DNA of 42,856 nucleotides. Source: Hofstenia miamia. Lineage: Eukaryota > Xenacoelomorpha > Acoela > Hofsteniidae. Position 1 is the first letter of the stretch, and the number at the start of each line of letters is the position of its first letter. The position numbers and the translations under genes were made by a program. Below are positions 22,273 through 34,347 of the stretch, in pieces. The stretch covers positions 1,598,802 to 1,641,657 of the forward strand of contig CABFPE010000043.1 of assembly GCA_900660155.1 (NCBI GenBank). Reading direction: 5' to 3'. Below the pieces are notes generated by a model. That model saw only the letters and a list, made by a program, of their open reading frames with translations, did not search any database and was not told the DNA's origin.

Positions 22273-23930
22273 AGTGGACAGATGAGCAGAACAGGATAGC
22301 ATTGGAGTGTTACTGAAAAAGCAGACCAGATGAGAGTGGTTATAGGAAGAGAATGTTGGAAGAATGGAAAAAAGAAGAAACAGGATTAGAAGTTACAGAG
22401 CAGAGGATTGCAGGTCAGGAAAAAGAAGAGCTGAACAGACAAAGCAAAACGAAAATAAAATGGCAGATGTAATAGCAGAAGTAGTGGTAGAAACAGCAGA
22501 AACTGCAGCTGTAGAAACAGAGGCAGCAATCAAGGAAAGGATGAAGAAAGAAATAGAAGACAGAAGTAGGTTGCAAGTACCAAGAGGCATTAAGAGAAGC
22601 AAGTTAGCAGTAGAAACAGCAAAGGTTAACAAAGTATTAGAAAGGATAGATGCTAAGAGTGTAACAGAGATAAACAGGTTATTGTATGCAGGTGTATGAG
22701 AGGTGCTGAAGAATGTAGACATGGGCATGAACAAGAAAAGACGACAAGAAGATAAGGGAGACAGAAAGCCAGCATGGGAGAGAAGAATTCAGAATAAAGT
22801 AGCAAAGATTAGGCAGCAATTAGGGAAGATCAGGACAAGTAAGGTGATACAGCACAAGTGCAGGGTAGGTAATGGCAAGACTACTGAAACTGCAAGAGAA
22901 GAGCTTAAGCAGAGATTAGTTGCAGAAGCTGAGAAAATTAGAAAATATAGGGCAAGGGCAAAGCAGGCAAAGGACAATATGAAGTTTGAGACCCAAGAAG
23001 GAAGATTCTACGGAGAACTAGATGCAAGAGAAAAGGCTACAGCTAGAGTAGGCAAGGATGCAGTAAGGTTCTGGGAGAATATATGGAGAAGTGCAGGACC
23101 AGAGATAGAGAATGAGCAGATGCAGAATGAATTCAGGCAAGAAGAAAAAGTAATCACAACTGCAAGAACATATCTGCCAACAACTTGGAAATTGCAAACA
23201 TCTGTGATTTCAAGTAAACTGCCATGTTACTTAGAACAGAACAGGTTGATACCATAGAAGCAGAAGGGATGTAGGACAAAGATGAGAGGATGCAAAGATC
23301 AGTTGTTGATAGACCAGGCAGTGGTGGAGAATTGCTGAAGAAGGAATACAAACTTAGCAATGGCATGGATAGACTACAGGAAGGCCTATGACAGCATATC
23401 ACATAGGTGGGTATTGAGGATGTTAGAGGCCAATGGAGTTTACGTGAGGCATATTCCAGGGAGACAGCTTAGCACCTCTACTGTTTGTAGTTAGCTAAAT
23501 CCCCATCACAGAAAAGTTAAAGGAGACAGGTATAGGGTATAAGTTGGAGAAGAATGGTAGAGCAGCAAGTCACTTGTGGTACATGGACAACCTGAAGATG
23601 TATGCTAGTTCAAGGAAAATGTTGCAGAAGCAAGTGGAGACATTGGACAAGACAAGCACAGATTCTGGGTTGGATTTGGATTAGGAAAGTGTGCCACAGT
23701 GACAATGACCAGAAACATGCGCATAGATGGAGATGGTTTGAGGACAAGTAGTGGGGATAAGATTGAGGAAGTCAGAGAGGGGTACAAGTACTTAGGTGTG
23801 ATAGAGAAAGATAGAACAGATCATGGGGAAATGAGGACGAGGTAAAGAAAAGAATACAAGAGGAGAGTAAGGAAGGTACTACAGAAGTCAGCATTGAATA
23901 GGCAGAATAGTATAAAAGCAATTAATAATA
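22273..23930 (+). pseudogene. R2/R4-group LINE with N-terminal Myb-like domain
   Basis: One element in drifting frames. 22273-22435 reads KWTDEQNRIALECY, a TGA stop, KSRPDESGYRKRMLEEW, then GLEVTEQRIAGQ, a Myb/SANT-like DNA-binding segment typical of this LINE type. 22600-23130 holds a Lys/Arg-rich helical region ending in AVRFWENIWR, which corresponds to the F-W-x-I-W box before the RT. RT motifs follow: KDQLLIDQAVVE, AMAWIDYRKAYDSI (motif A, Asp present) near 23365, GDSLAPLLF near 23475, and the catalytic box at 23579-23590 as YMDN instead of YMDD. YKYLGV lies at about 23790. Homology ends near 23930 in a TAA/ATC repeat, so the C-terminal restriction-like endonuclease is missing. The last change, D to N, is what CpG decay would give (GACGAC to GACAAC). 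Confidence 0.8.
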
Positions 23931-23951
23931 ATCATAATCATCATCATCATA
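23921..23951. repeat. (AAT/ATC)n microsatellite ending the LINE
   Basis: AAT units change to ATC units. LINE coding homology stops here, so the repeat may be the truncated element's tail. Confidence 0.8.
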
Positions 23952-24340
23952 AACAATACTAGTAGTAGAAATGTTTATACATATTAAGTTCAGTATTAAA
24001 TTTGCACTGAATGAAGCTCTAGACTTTCAGTCAGGACGTGATTTTGTATAATAGGGAATGCAGAAGGGACAATATTGGGTCCTTGAGATGCTTCCAAAGA
24101 AATAATCAGAGGAAGACAATAATATTTTTCAAGTGGCTCCCCTATGTAATAAATTTGCACATAGCTTTGAAATGGAATTCAATCACTATTGGCTGCTATG
24201 GAAGTATGGTACTCTGTCAGCTGTCTGGATTTAATTTCAGTCTTTGCATAGAATGGTGGTGGGATAGCAATGGGTCCCACAAGCCCTTTTCTCCATACCA
24301 TTGTCATATTGAGATCAATGCAATACAATGATATTTTCTT

Positions 24341-24612
24341 TTAAAATAACAAAATATTCTGTGTTTTGCAAAATATTGTCATATCACAACATAGTAGAAA
24401 ATCTTTATCAAAATATTGTCTATATGCCCTGAGATCTGCTAAATGTGCATAATTTCTGTTTTTATTAGCTATTTTAGTCACACAAAATGGATTAATTAGT
24501 GCATGCTCTAGAATTATCTCACCCAAAATGATATGTTTGCAAGTAGTAAATAGCAGAGCCACTAAACACTGCATATCTACCAATATTATGTTGACATAAA
24601 TAATTTCCTATA
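24341..24612 (-). pseudogene. Unidentified open frame, possibly LTR-element protease region
   Basis: A minus-strand frame is open for at least 80 codons and ends with the stop near 24341. It reads NYAHLADLRAYRQYFDKDFL then LCCDM. Some BEL/Pao-type protease regions have an HL-L...LLIG-D pattern of similar spacing, but the match is weak and no catalytic DTG or DSG is visible. No start is supported. It could equally be an old exon or chance. Confidence 0.2.
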
Positions 24613-27600
24613 TGACTGCACATCAATGCTAATTCATTTTATTTGAAAAAGTGTTTGATAGTGATAACACATCTGTACTGAAACAGACTACATTACTGAA
24701 ACACTGTTTTCAAGAATAACAAAGTTACTTCATTGTAAAACTTGGTTAAATATATTATTGCTGTGAAAGATATAGAAATTCATTGAAAGTAGCAGCATGC
24801 ATACATGGGATTGGTTAGATGACTTTTCATCAATTAATTAACTTGCAAATTATGCTCTTCTTTAAGATTTTGTCACTAACTTTATTTCACTGATGTAGTT
24901 TGTTCAAAGGGATCTCCTGCTGACATGTCAATTGAGAATTTAATGTTAAATTCTCCAAGTTCTAGAAGCAAAACAATCTGGGTTAACAGTGGAAAGTATG
25001 CAAAGGTGTTTTTAGTTAAAGATTAAGAAAATTCTTGGAGGGCAAGTTTTTGCAAGATGAAGTGTTTGTCTATTGACTTAAACTGTAACCAGCAGAAAAT
25101 TGTCCTCACATGCGACACTAACAACTTCAAAAATAATATATTGTAAATGTTGAATGATGTAACATTGGTGCTGGTTGTTAGTATTAGCCAGTCTAGTGTT
25201 TTCAGGTTTCTGTAAATATGTTGATAATGACTTTGTATATAATACCAATTAGTTATTGTAAATAGAGAACAGTTTAGAGAGCAGAGAGCAGTTTTACAGC
25301 GTTGAATGGTAAAATGAGAATGTATAATCCCAATTTTTTTGTAATATTACAATTGAATTTGAATTAAAGACCATAATTGTTTGTTAGTTTACTAACACTA
25401 TGAAAAATAAAAGACAATAACAGCAACACATCACTAGTTGTGCATTTGATTTTTCTATTTGAGTGTGTAGATTATATTTATAATTTCTAGCATACCCAAC
25501 ATAAATCTAGCCAACCAAAAATTTTTTGGCAAAGTTCACATTGCATTGGAATATTTCATTTTTTAAGGTACCTGATGGGAATTTATCACATAGAGAATTT
25601 TCTTAGCTCAGAGTTCTCAAGGATGAGATCCCCAAATACTGTAAAATTTAGAGTCAAATATATTCAGTTAAAAGATATATGTTTCCTGAGCTATTAGCCT
25701 TCTGTGGTTACAGAGAAGTAATTCATAAAAATATAAATGGTTTTGTTTTGCTAAATATATAATTCAATGATTTTTATCACATAGTTTTGGAGTCTAAACA
25801 ATTTTAGATCAAGATCTTCAAAAGTTGGAACAGTGGCAAACAGAATAAAAGAAGATTTATGGATTCATCTGTAAAAAGAATTTTTGAGCTATGTATACAC
25901 ATTTTGCTAGCATCATTTTATGAAAATTGACATTTTCATGAAAATTTGCACTATTTTTGGCCTATCTAGCTATCACATAGGCAAACTCTTACAAGCAATA
26001 GCTTAGGAAATGGCTTGATTAAGAGGGGAGGCATGGAGGACCCACCTTAATTAAACATGGGTATGGAAGTGGAAATGCCTCATCATTGCAATTTATTGAT
26101 GAGGCAATAGGTAGCCAAAATTTTTATTCTTCAAAGCAAAATCAAGTCTGACTATCCAAAAAAGTAATAACAACTAAAACTTTGAAGCAAACCTATTTTA
26201 TGTTTTAGTTCAATGGAAGATGACTTCTTCAAACCTATTAAATATGTAGTATTGGCAAATACACATAAAAATGGACATAAATGTGTTTGTATGCACAAGA
26301 TAGTGAGCAGAAATATTTTTTTTGTGACTGAAATCTCATAAGATTGTTTGTTTTATTGAAAACCTAATTATACCTCCAGAAAATTTTAACAAGTTCTTTA
26401 AGAAAAACCCCTTATACTATTTTAAGGCTTTGAATGCAAGAGTAAACAATGAAAAATATTAATAAAATTATTGCAATTTTAGCTTTGTACATTATCATTT
26501 TAGTAGTTTTGATGGCTCCTTCCATAGTTGTACTCTAGCAAAACTGAGCACCTAAATCATTGTTAATTAATTAATAGCAACAAAATATATTCTAAGCTAT
26601 AACACTAATCCAATCTGAATTGTTATAACATGTACTATGTATTGTGACAACTTATACCATGGTTGCAGTATGCTGCCACAAATAAGTAATAATTTTTAAT
26701 GTTGTAGCAATATACTTGAAAATTGAATTCTTGTTGCAGAATAAATAGGCAAGATTTTGTGAACAAAATTATTAAGTCATTTAAATTCAGAATACTATTG
26801 GTATTTAAGATTGGGAGACCTGATGTCAGTGTCAACTATTGACATATTGAAATGGTCTAAGCTAACTACCTCATATTCTTCACAGAAGTTTAAATCCTCA
26901 ATTACTTCAGATGAATTTGAAGCAAACACATCATGAAACTTCAATTTTTCCCTGTAAATTTCTTGTAGTACACCATTTGTGCCTTACTGTAAACAGTAGT
27001 CTACTAACATATTTTTGTCACAGTTTAGGCTAATAGAACCAATATACATATGCTTTCTACTTAATAGTTTTTGAACCTCTGCAAGAATATGAAAATTTTT
27101 ATCAAATTATTTTTTGCTTCCATAGGAAATTTTTATTTTTAATGCACCACTTATCTGCACTTCCATGAGCATGTTACAGACACAAATTTACTTACTTCAA
27201 ATTTGTTTTGGTATGGTAGTATGTCAATGGAAGCAACATACTATTTAATAATAGTATATTTGTTCACTGTGAGCAAATAATTTAATTACTGTACTGTGCT
27301 CATGTGAACAGTCAACAATTTCTGGATGCTACAGTGTAAACACTCCAAAAGCACACTTTGGCTACCTACTTGAAATTTAATTGTCCATAGCACACTCATG
27401 GAAACACAGCATTAGCCTATTTTTTTGTATAAAGGAATATTAAAAATAGATTTATTATCATGTGATTATTAACAAATCAAAAATAAAAATATTTACAAAT
27501 CAATCAAAAGTGGTGGTACAAAAATTAAACTAAATAGTGCAAAAAGATATTGCAGCTGTTACTAATAGATCAGGTACTGTTAGTATAAATGAATGGTGAA

Positions 27601-28599
27601 CCAATATTTTGCTTTGAATTTATTTTCAGAGATTGGGTTTTCACAATTTCCTTAAGAGAGGCAAATACTGAAAATTCAGGATTTTATGAAATCAACTATA
27701 AGATGTTTGTAGGAAAAGATTAACATTCTTTTGGTTACAATTAGACCAATTTACAATTCATGGATAGTTTTTTGCTACATTACTCAATAGAGACAATTTT
27801 ACTTTAAACTCCACATATGCATCAGGGATCACTGAAATGCAATTTTTTTGACAATCTTATGTGGTCTAGAAAAGAGGATGAAAATAAGCTCACTGATACT
27901 ATCAAGTGTTTGACAATTAATTTTTGTGAGGAAATAATTAGTTCTTTAAATGCAGCCAATTACTTAAATGTGGAAACAAAAACATAAAAATAGATCAATG
28001 CATCATGTTTCTTCAAATGTGAGCTAAAATTGACAACTTTGTAATATTTCAAGACAGCATAAATCATGAAAGAATCATTCTCATTATTGATTGTAGGTGG
28101 CTACTGGAATTACTGTTAGAGAATCTAATAGTGATCTACAGCAAGACTTTCAATACTGTAGAGTATCAAAGGAAGCTGATGAACAATTGAGATTATTGTA
28201 TTATCAAAAGAAAATAACTATAGAACATTCAAAAAAGACCTAAGCAAAAAATGATCAAAAATTTGTAAACAGTGATGCAAGCAACAAAGATATTGTCCTA
28301 CTTTTCCTGAAACAAGCAGGTAATTTGAAAGAAATTTCTACATATTTTTAGAGGTTCATGATCTAAAAATGATATTTTAAATGATTCTGAGTATGAGTAC
28401 TATGCATTGAACAAGAGAATTCTCATTAAAATGAAAGTTACATCTGCAGCTTGACAAAATGCACAACCCTATATCACAGTCAAATAAAAATAAGGTGACC
28501 ACCAAGGGCAAAAATAGAGATTTCAATTAATTTTTTTCAAAAAGCTAAACACAAAACTCTGGTTGCTTCAATGGAAACTAACCTAATCATAGTCTTAGC
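24613..28599. other. CpG-poor DNA without a recognised gene
   Basis: No family was recognised on either strand apart from one broken minus-strand frame at 26813-27170. A TATA-like and polyadenylation-like arrangement near 25140-25400 recalls an LTR but lacks a partner copy. Sequence upstream of 28.6 kb may be the decayed gag part of the Gypsy element; I could not identify a CCHC knuckle. Confidence 0.45.
26813..27170 (-). pseudogene. Unidentified broken frame
   Basis: One minus-strand frame runs about 118 codons with two stops. It gives coding-like pieces such as AEVQKLLSRKHMYIGSISLN and IYREKLKFHDVFASNSSEVI, ending at a stop near 26813. The composition is balanced and unlike the low-complexity frames elsewhere. 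A splice-acceptor-like TTTTCATATTCTTGCAG precedes the middle part. I do not recognise the family; a decayed exon or transposon protein are both possible. Confidence 0.3.
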
Positions 28600-30420
28600 A
28601 TTTCAGTAGAAGCTGAGATACTTGAAGTTAATTTTTTGAAAGGTCAAGTAAATGAGGTGTACTACATTAATGATGCCTCATCAAGCTGTTCTTCAGTTAG
28701 GCCTAAAAAATATAAGCTGAAATACAACTGAGCTAAGCTAAAATTCAGTACAAGAATTACAATACTAACAATATGATATACCATTTCTGCAGAATTTGAA
28801 ACCTGTCATACAACCCCTTAAAATTTTATTTAAGCTAAAACCAAACTTGAATATCTTAAAAACCCCTGCATTATATCAGTGGGGATAGAAACACTATAGT
28901 ATCTGAGTCTTACAATTGACATCAAAGCTCTGAACAAGTAATTGAATGAGAATATCACTATCTGCCATCATGTATTAGGCTTCCTTCATTTCTCAATGAG
29001 AAAAGACACTTCCCATTACCATTGGCAAATTCCTCTTATTTAGAAATAATCATTGCTGTGTATCTTCAATACACATATGCAAAGATATTAATTGACACAG
29101 TTACCATTCAGTTGGCAACAGCTGCAGTCATGGGTAGATAGATATTTCCTGACATTATGGCCATATATAACAATATTTGTAATGCTACTGAAATTAAAAA
29201 TGCACATTTACAAATAATATAGACCATATTTAAACAATCAAGCTGAATTAATCAAAATACATTTAATGAAGAACATCAAATAAGTGGGATTCATTATTAT
29301 CAAAATGGGATTCCGTCCATATACACAAAATTTAATAAAATTCAGGTATACAAAGACTGCAGCAACTGGTTGCCATAATAAATTACACCTCTGAATTTAC
29401 CCTAATCTAATGTATTTGTAAAGGGAAAATATCTTTTATATATGGAGTCAGTGGCATGCAGATGAATTAAAATATATTATTTTCTAAATCATTTGACAAC
29501 AAGCTGCTAACTATGTTAAATGCAGAAAATTAAGTCAAACCTGCATGCTGTCAGATCAATGACCTCAAATGAGAAGAACTACTATTTGATGTTTGAATTT
29601 GTTCTGCTTGTCAGTTTGTAAAGATTTTGATATCAACTAGACTACTGCCTTCAAAATTCAAATTAAGTAACATCAAGGAAAATCAGTTTTATCAATTCAC
29701 TAAATGACTATAGATGCCTTCACAATGAAAAAAGTGATCAAATACAAAACAATTGCAGAAAAACAATAGTGAAATCCTATCCTAAATATATCAATGTCCC
29801 AGTACAATCAGATAAGATGTGAAGAATAATGAAACTTAGAAAAAGGAAACAAGACCTTAAAGGAAGAATATATTGTATTTCAAGAACAGAGCAACATAGC
29901 AAGGTTCTAAAAAGTAAGTGCAAAAGGAATTGCACACATATGGAGTTTTGAAAATGAAGAAAATCTGTAGGCAGGTGGTAATTGAAATACCTGAAATTTG
30001 TTCTTACTCTTTTCTAATTTGTTTCTACTTTTCTTGCAGTAGTCAATTTTGCAGATTCAGTATTCAGCAAGTTCCAAGACATTATTACCACTCATGAAAT
30101 TCTGCACATTGTTAGTGACAACAATATATTTGGATAGTACACATTCAGAATTTACTCAAATTAATTTTGAATTAATCTGAACAACTGCTGCCACCAATAC
30201 CCTCAATCAAATAGAATGAGTGAAGAAATGCTTAAATATTCACAAGAGGTATTGATTTATGCCTATCATTGCTGTATCTTCACATCAACAAAAGTACTAA
30301 AACCATTGATATTTATTATTTATTATTTATTAAGGTTAGTGTTTTCTACAATAAATCAAAAAGGTGTACAAAAAATCACTGTTAAGTGGGAACTGAAAGA
30401 GCAGTGTGCCTAAACCATCC
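28600..30420 (+). pseudogene. Ty3/Gypsy-like pol remnant (RT and integrase)
   Basis: 28912-29120 is one frame with stops that follows the Gypsy RT line: DIKALNK (family D-K-LN), 24 residues later WQIPL, then IFNTHMQRY and LPFSW (family TFNTPFGRY and LPFG). At 29160-29185, one frame away, IYNNI stands where Y-x-DD is expected, so both catalytic Asp read Asn. 30042-30260 resembles the integrase core: VNFADSVFSKFQDII, HIVSDNN (family VSDNG, core Asp kept), then YPQSNRMSEE (family YPQSNG-AE). Order RT then integrase identifies Gypsy rather than Copia. No long terminal repeats were found, and the region between, expected to hold RNase H and the zinc part of integrase, is unreadable. It is heavily decayed and lies wholly in the CpG-free block. 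Confidence 0.65.
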
Positions 30421-32716
30421 TAGAGAGTACCTCCTCATGGTGGTTTCTGCAGAGTTAAAGACAATTTCAATAGAAAACATTTGGGGCACTAAATTTAATC
30501 TTCCAGTGACCTCCCAGTAATGCAACTCAGTCAACATGTATGAGCAACCACAATTGACAACATTAATGGTAGGTTAGTTGTAAAAGGTTCTATTATGCAA
30601 TCCTATTAAAATAATGTAAAAAACAAAATACTTTATTGAAATCCCAGTGAAAAATTCAAAGTATGGCTTAACTAATTGCAAATGATCTACAAATGGCAGC
30701 AACAGTCCTTCAAAAATGGTTCAGAATAGAAAACACTTGACTTTTATAGATGTCCTGTAAACTCTTCCATGCATTTGTATAATCACCTAAAAAGCTTTCC
30801 CTAGTGCATCTGTACAGTCAAAGTACTGTTCAGTCAGCATCATTTACATTAGATACACAGTTGAGAAATTTTAGAAAGTCTTACAACATTATTTAGTTTA
30901 TTCACTTAAAATTACAATTTCCACAAGAGAGAACCCCATGAATATGCTTGCAATTTTCTTTTCTTATCCAAAGTATTTTATATGTATTCATTAGTTTTTG
31001 CAAATATAGTATATATATATATATTCACACAAATTCAAACAGGACCAATTGACATGTCTAAGGCCATGCAAAATATACTTTCAACTTTTCTAAATGCAAT
31101 GTAAACAATAGTTTTGAAAATTCTAAGTAAATGCTAAACATATTTTTTGTATCTGCTGAATTAACACTTTACAAGGGAATTTTTAATTCATATTATCAAA
31201 TTCAATAAGTAATTGCCATTACTAACAATAAAAGTCCTTTTATGTCATTACAAAATAATTGTAAGCATTCCTACATGTATACTAATTTTCATCAAATTGT
31301 GATTGCAAGCTTTTTGCTAAGAGTTTAGACCTATGCTTAGAAGTATTACAAATATAATTGCCTTCATAGGCAAGAGTTGAATGCATAAATTCAAAAATTC
31401 AATGGACTACTGCATTTGTAAAGGAAATAGGCCAATTTTGAATGACCTTTGCATTTATAGGCACTTATATGAATTTGATTAATGTCATCATTACCAGATA
31501 ATGCTGAAGTAAGACTAATGTTTCTTACAATACTCTTGGGAAATATTATTGAAAATCATATTCTTATGATTTTAATTTTTCAAATTGGAGGAGACCTTGG
31601 TTTTATGAATCATTTGATAAACAATTTACAAGCCTTAAGCTTCTACAATGTTATTAATCATGTATAAACTGCAATGAAATGTTAGTTGTGCAATTTTTCA
31701 TTCACAATTTACTACCAGTTGAGAAAATTTGAAATTATCTAGATAATTAAATATATCTGCAGCTACACCAAAAAACGTTGCCCTTTCTAGATAATGTTAA
31801 TGCATTGAGGTTAATGACACCTATGACTATAAAGCAAATGTGGATGTATCCATGTTTAAGAAGAATTATATTTCATTGAAATAAATCTCCTACATACTAT
31901 AATGATAATAAACATTCAAATAAATTAAGTGAGGTAAAGTGGTAATGCTTTTGGGGAAAGGCCTCAACTTAATATCACAAACTTTTAATGAAAATATTGT
32001 TATGTATCTGAATGTCCCAATTAGTATGTTATCAGTTATTATAGTTCTTGATTCTATATTAATTCTCCCCAGTAGTAGTTGTTTTGAAGTGGAGAATGTT
32101 AATTTATCAACATAGATAAAGAATAATTTTAATTTTAAGCTATTGTATATTTCTATAGTCTATGTACATAAAAACACATATAATATCCAGAGATATTTTA
32201 TAATTTGAACATTGAAGCACTACAAATGCACAGGAGGGTAGAGTGAGCTAAAATGACCTTACTTTAATGGCAATTTGCATACATGCTGTCTTTTTCAGGG
32301 TTTGGGCTGTTCTCTATACTTTTGCTAAGTATAGATTTTGTCTGATTGGTTTAAAAATTTTACACTTTTATTCACTTAGTAGGTACATGTGATTTTGTAT
32401 TTGTCAATGAATTGCAATTCATAGGTGAGGTTACAACATTGCTAATGAGATTTACTGGTTTCATTTCTTCAGATGCTATGACTTTGATTTTTGGTACTTG
32501 GACTTGTAATTGGGTAGAGCCACAGTACTGAAATGTATTAAAATGTACAATTGATTTTTTAGTTCAGTAATTTATTAAAATGCCTATTCATTGCTTCTAG
32601 TCTGAAATGGTGGACACAAAGTTTCAATCCAATCACTTCAATTGACAAGTGTCATGGTGATCCAAAAATATAACTACTTTTTTAATGCAATTTTTCTCTA
32701 AATTTGTTGAAGTGTT
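30421..32716. other. CpG-poor DNA, no gene supported
   Basis: A 61-codon plus-strand frame at 31482-31667 has no motif. A short (TA)n lies at 31010-31024. Nothing resembling a 3' LTR for the Gypsy remnant was found. Confidence 0.5.
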
Positions 32717-33055
32717 TTAGGATTGAATAAAGATTTAGAATTATTCAAGTCAAATGTTCTTTCTGGTGTAGTTCTGCGGCATTGCTCAAAAAGGCAAATT
32801 ATTCAGAAAGCAGAAAAACAGTTTGCTAAGCTTTTATTAAATTTCTTTAATAGTGGTTGTATATCTCATAAAGGCCTAGTGCTGGCTACTTCACACCACT
32901 ATGTAAGATTAAAATTATACAGATGGAGTTTCACAAGTGAGGCTTACATACTGAATGATATCATTGAAAACAGAAGCATAGCACTATTCAAAGGCTTTAA
33001 GAATCCAGGAAATATACTTCATAGAGCAGAAACGCAAAATATCAATTATCTCTGA
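32717..33055 (+). CDS. Unidentified open frame at the edge of the CpG-free block
   Basis: The frame is open for about 113 codons with balanced composition, ending at a TGA at 33053-33055. Pieces include VLRHCSKRQIIQKAEKQFAK and YRWSFTSEAYILNDIIENRS. There is no ATG near the 5' end; the frame opens right after GTGTTTTAG, which could be a splice acceptor, so a terminal exon is possible. I recognise no domain, signal peptide or membrane segment. It is among the few long frames in the window not explained by a repeat or an element. It sits where CpG density begins to recover (two CpG inside). Confidence 0.3.
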   Translation, partial: LGLNKDLELFKSNVLSGVVLRHCSKRQIIQKAEKQFAKLLLNFFNSGCISHKGLVLATSHHYVRLKLYRWSFTSEAYILNDIIENRSIALFKGFKNPGNILHRAETQNINYL

Positions 33056-33289
33056 TATGGACTTTTGTATATAAAATGTTAGTTTAGTTGCAAGTGAATC
33101 TTGATTTGATAGATTACTGTGCGTTGAAGAACAGTACAGGATGCGGCTTCTTATCCAAGCATCAATCTAAATCCGTGGACCTTCTTTCCACCATTGTAAC
33201 ATTTTAATAGCCATAAAATGTAAAAATTCTTCAATCATTCATTCCAGAACTTCTTGAGGTGAATTAAAGGTATAAGACCCCTTACAGAT

Positions 33290-34095
33290 AGTATTCAAGA
33301 ATTTGTGCACTAGTCACTTGAGTGATAGACTTGGTCTGCGAACGAAAGATAGTAGTACGAATAGAGCAAACCATTTCTTTCGTCTTTCTAAGATATTGTT
33401 TCTCAAACAAAATTCCTGAATATTGACGATTTCTGCTTTAGAGCTGTCTCTATCTATTATGGGTACCCATAGAATCCCATCGTCAGCACACATGATTAGG
33501 AAATTGGTAGCAGAGCGTTGATGAATAGAGAAAGGAAAGGGGAATCAAAAGGTGTTCCCTGAAGTATGCCCCTGGTAATATTAAGAAAGTCATTTTGATT
33601 AGTTCTCAGCTTGACATGTTGCTTTCTGCCAGATAAGAAGTCACAGAACTAGTAAAAAAATTGCTTTTGATATAGAAATCTTTTTCAGCTTCTTCAATTA
33701 CATACTATGTCTTACTAAATCGAACGCTTTTTGAAAAATTTATTAAATATGACCTGACATACTTGCAGTTTATTTTGTCTAAATGCCTGACAATAAGTGT
33801 TGGATTTTGAGAACTGCATGTTCTGTCGATCCATTTGAATTTCTTTCTCTCATCTTTCAAAAGTTTTGTTATGATCAATCACTTGAATAGCCATTTGAGA
33901 AAATTGGTAACAGAATCTGGTTGGTAATCATTACCTGACTTCAGCATTGGTATTTTTGATATTGGTGCTATGTCAGCCATCTTCATAAAATTGGGAACAA
34001 TTGCTTCCTTGAGAGATTTGTTGAAAATCTGAGAGATATCATAACTAAGTTCTTAAGCAAATTTATTCAACACCCAAAGAGGGGGTTCTGTCAGA
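33290..34095 (-). pseudogene. LINE reverse transcriptase remnant
   Basis: Minus-strand reading from 34095: PPLWVLNKFA, then SQIFNKSLKEAIVPNFMK and ADIAPISK (family IFN-SL-G-P-WK-A-V-PI-K), and NDYQPDS (family NYRPIS). Frames then shift; GILQGTPFDSPFLSLFINAL corresponds to GVPQGS-L-PLLF-LYIND-L. CADDGILWV at about 33490-33464 is the catalytic YADD box with Tyr changed to Cys and both Asp kept. The tail can be followed to about 33290. There are many stops and shifts. Clade is Jockey/CR1-like; neither endonuclease nor ORF1 is present. Confidence 0.8.
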
Positions 34096-34287
34096 AAGGA
34101 CAGAAGATTTCTATTTGGACAAAACTGTGATATTTAAGTCACCTTTTGATTTTGTGATACTTAGTAAAAATCTGTTTGTGCATATTCCCCGTTTCATCAC
34201 TGTTCATGTTTATAGAACATATATTCATTTTTTATTAGCACAGTGCTCATCCTCTAATATTACTGAAATCTATCAAAACAACATAGG

Positions 34288-34291
<4 letters not shown>

Positions 34292-34336
<45 letters not shown>

Positions 34337-34347
34337 TTATATATATT
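34292..34347. repeat. (TA)n microsatellite, compound
   Basis: About 19 TA units followed by imperfect AT-rich repeats. It lies about 200 bases upstream of the LINE remnant, in that element's sense. Confidence 0.95.

Larger units (their letters stand above)
24061..32700. other. CpG-free block
   Basis: Reading every line, I find only four CpG dinucleotides (about 25113, 25300, 29314, 31776) in 8.6 kb. The first kilobase of the window alone has 13. The block is also almost free of (TA)n, with one short tract near 31010-31024. CpG density falls gradually from about 21.9 kb, through the Myb LINE, and returns within a few hundred bases near 33 kb. TG and CA are plentiful, which is consistent with methylation-driven decay. 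Confidence 0.9.

Noticed and set aside
22393..22734. 113-codon minus-strand frame
   Set aside because: It is the complement of the plus-strand Myb/RT LINE, whose motifs explain the sequence.
25146..25400. LTR-like segment starting TGTTG and ending CTAACA, with a TATA-like and A-rich signal
   Set aside because: No second copy was found near the Gypsy remnant and no target duplication is visible.
30004..30041. Strong splice-acceptor-like pyrimidine tract ending TTTCTTGCAG
   Set aside because: The sequence right after it matches a Gypsy integrase, so an exon of a host gene is not supported.
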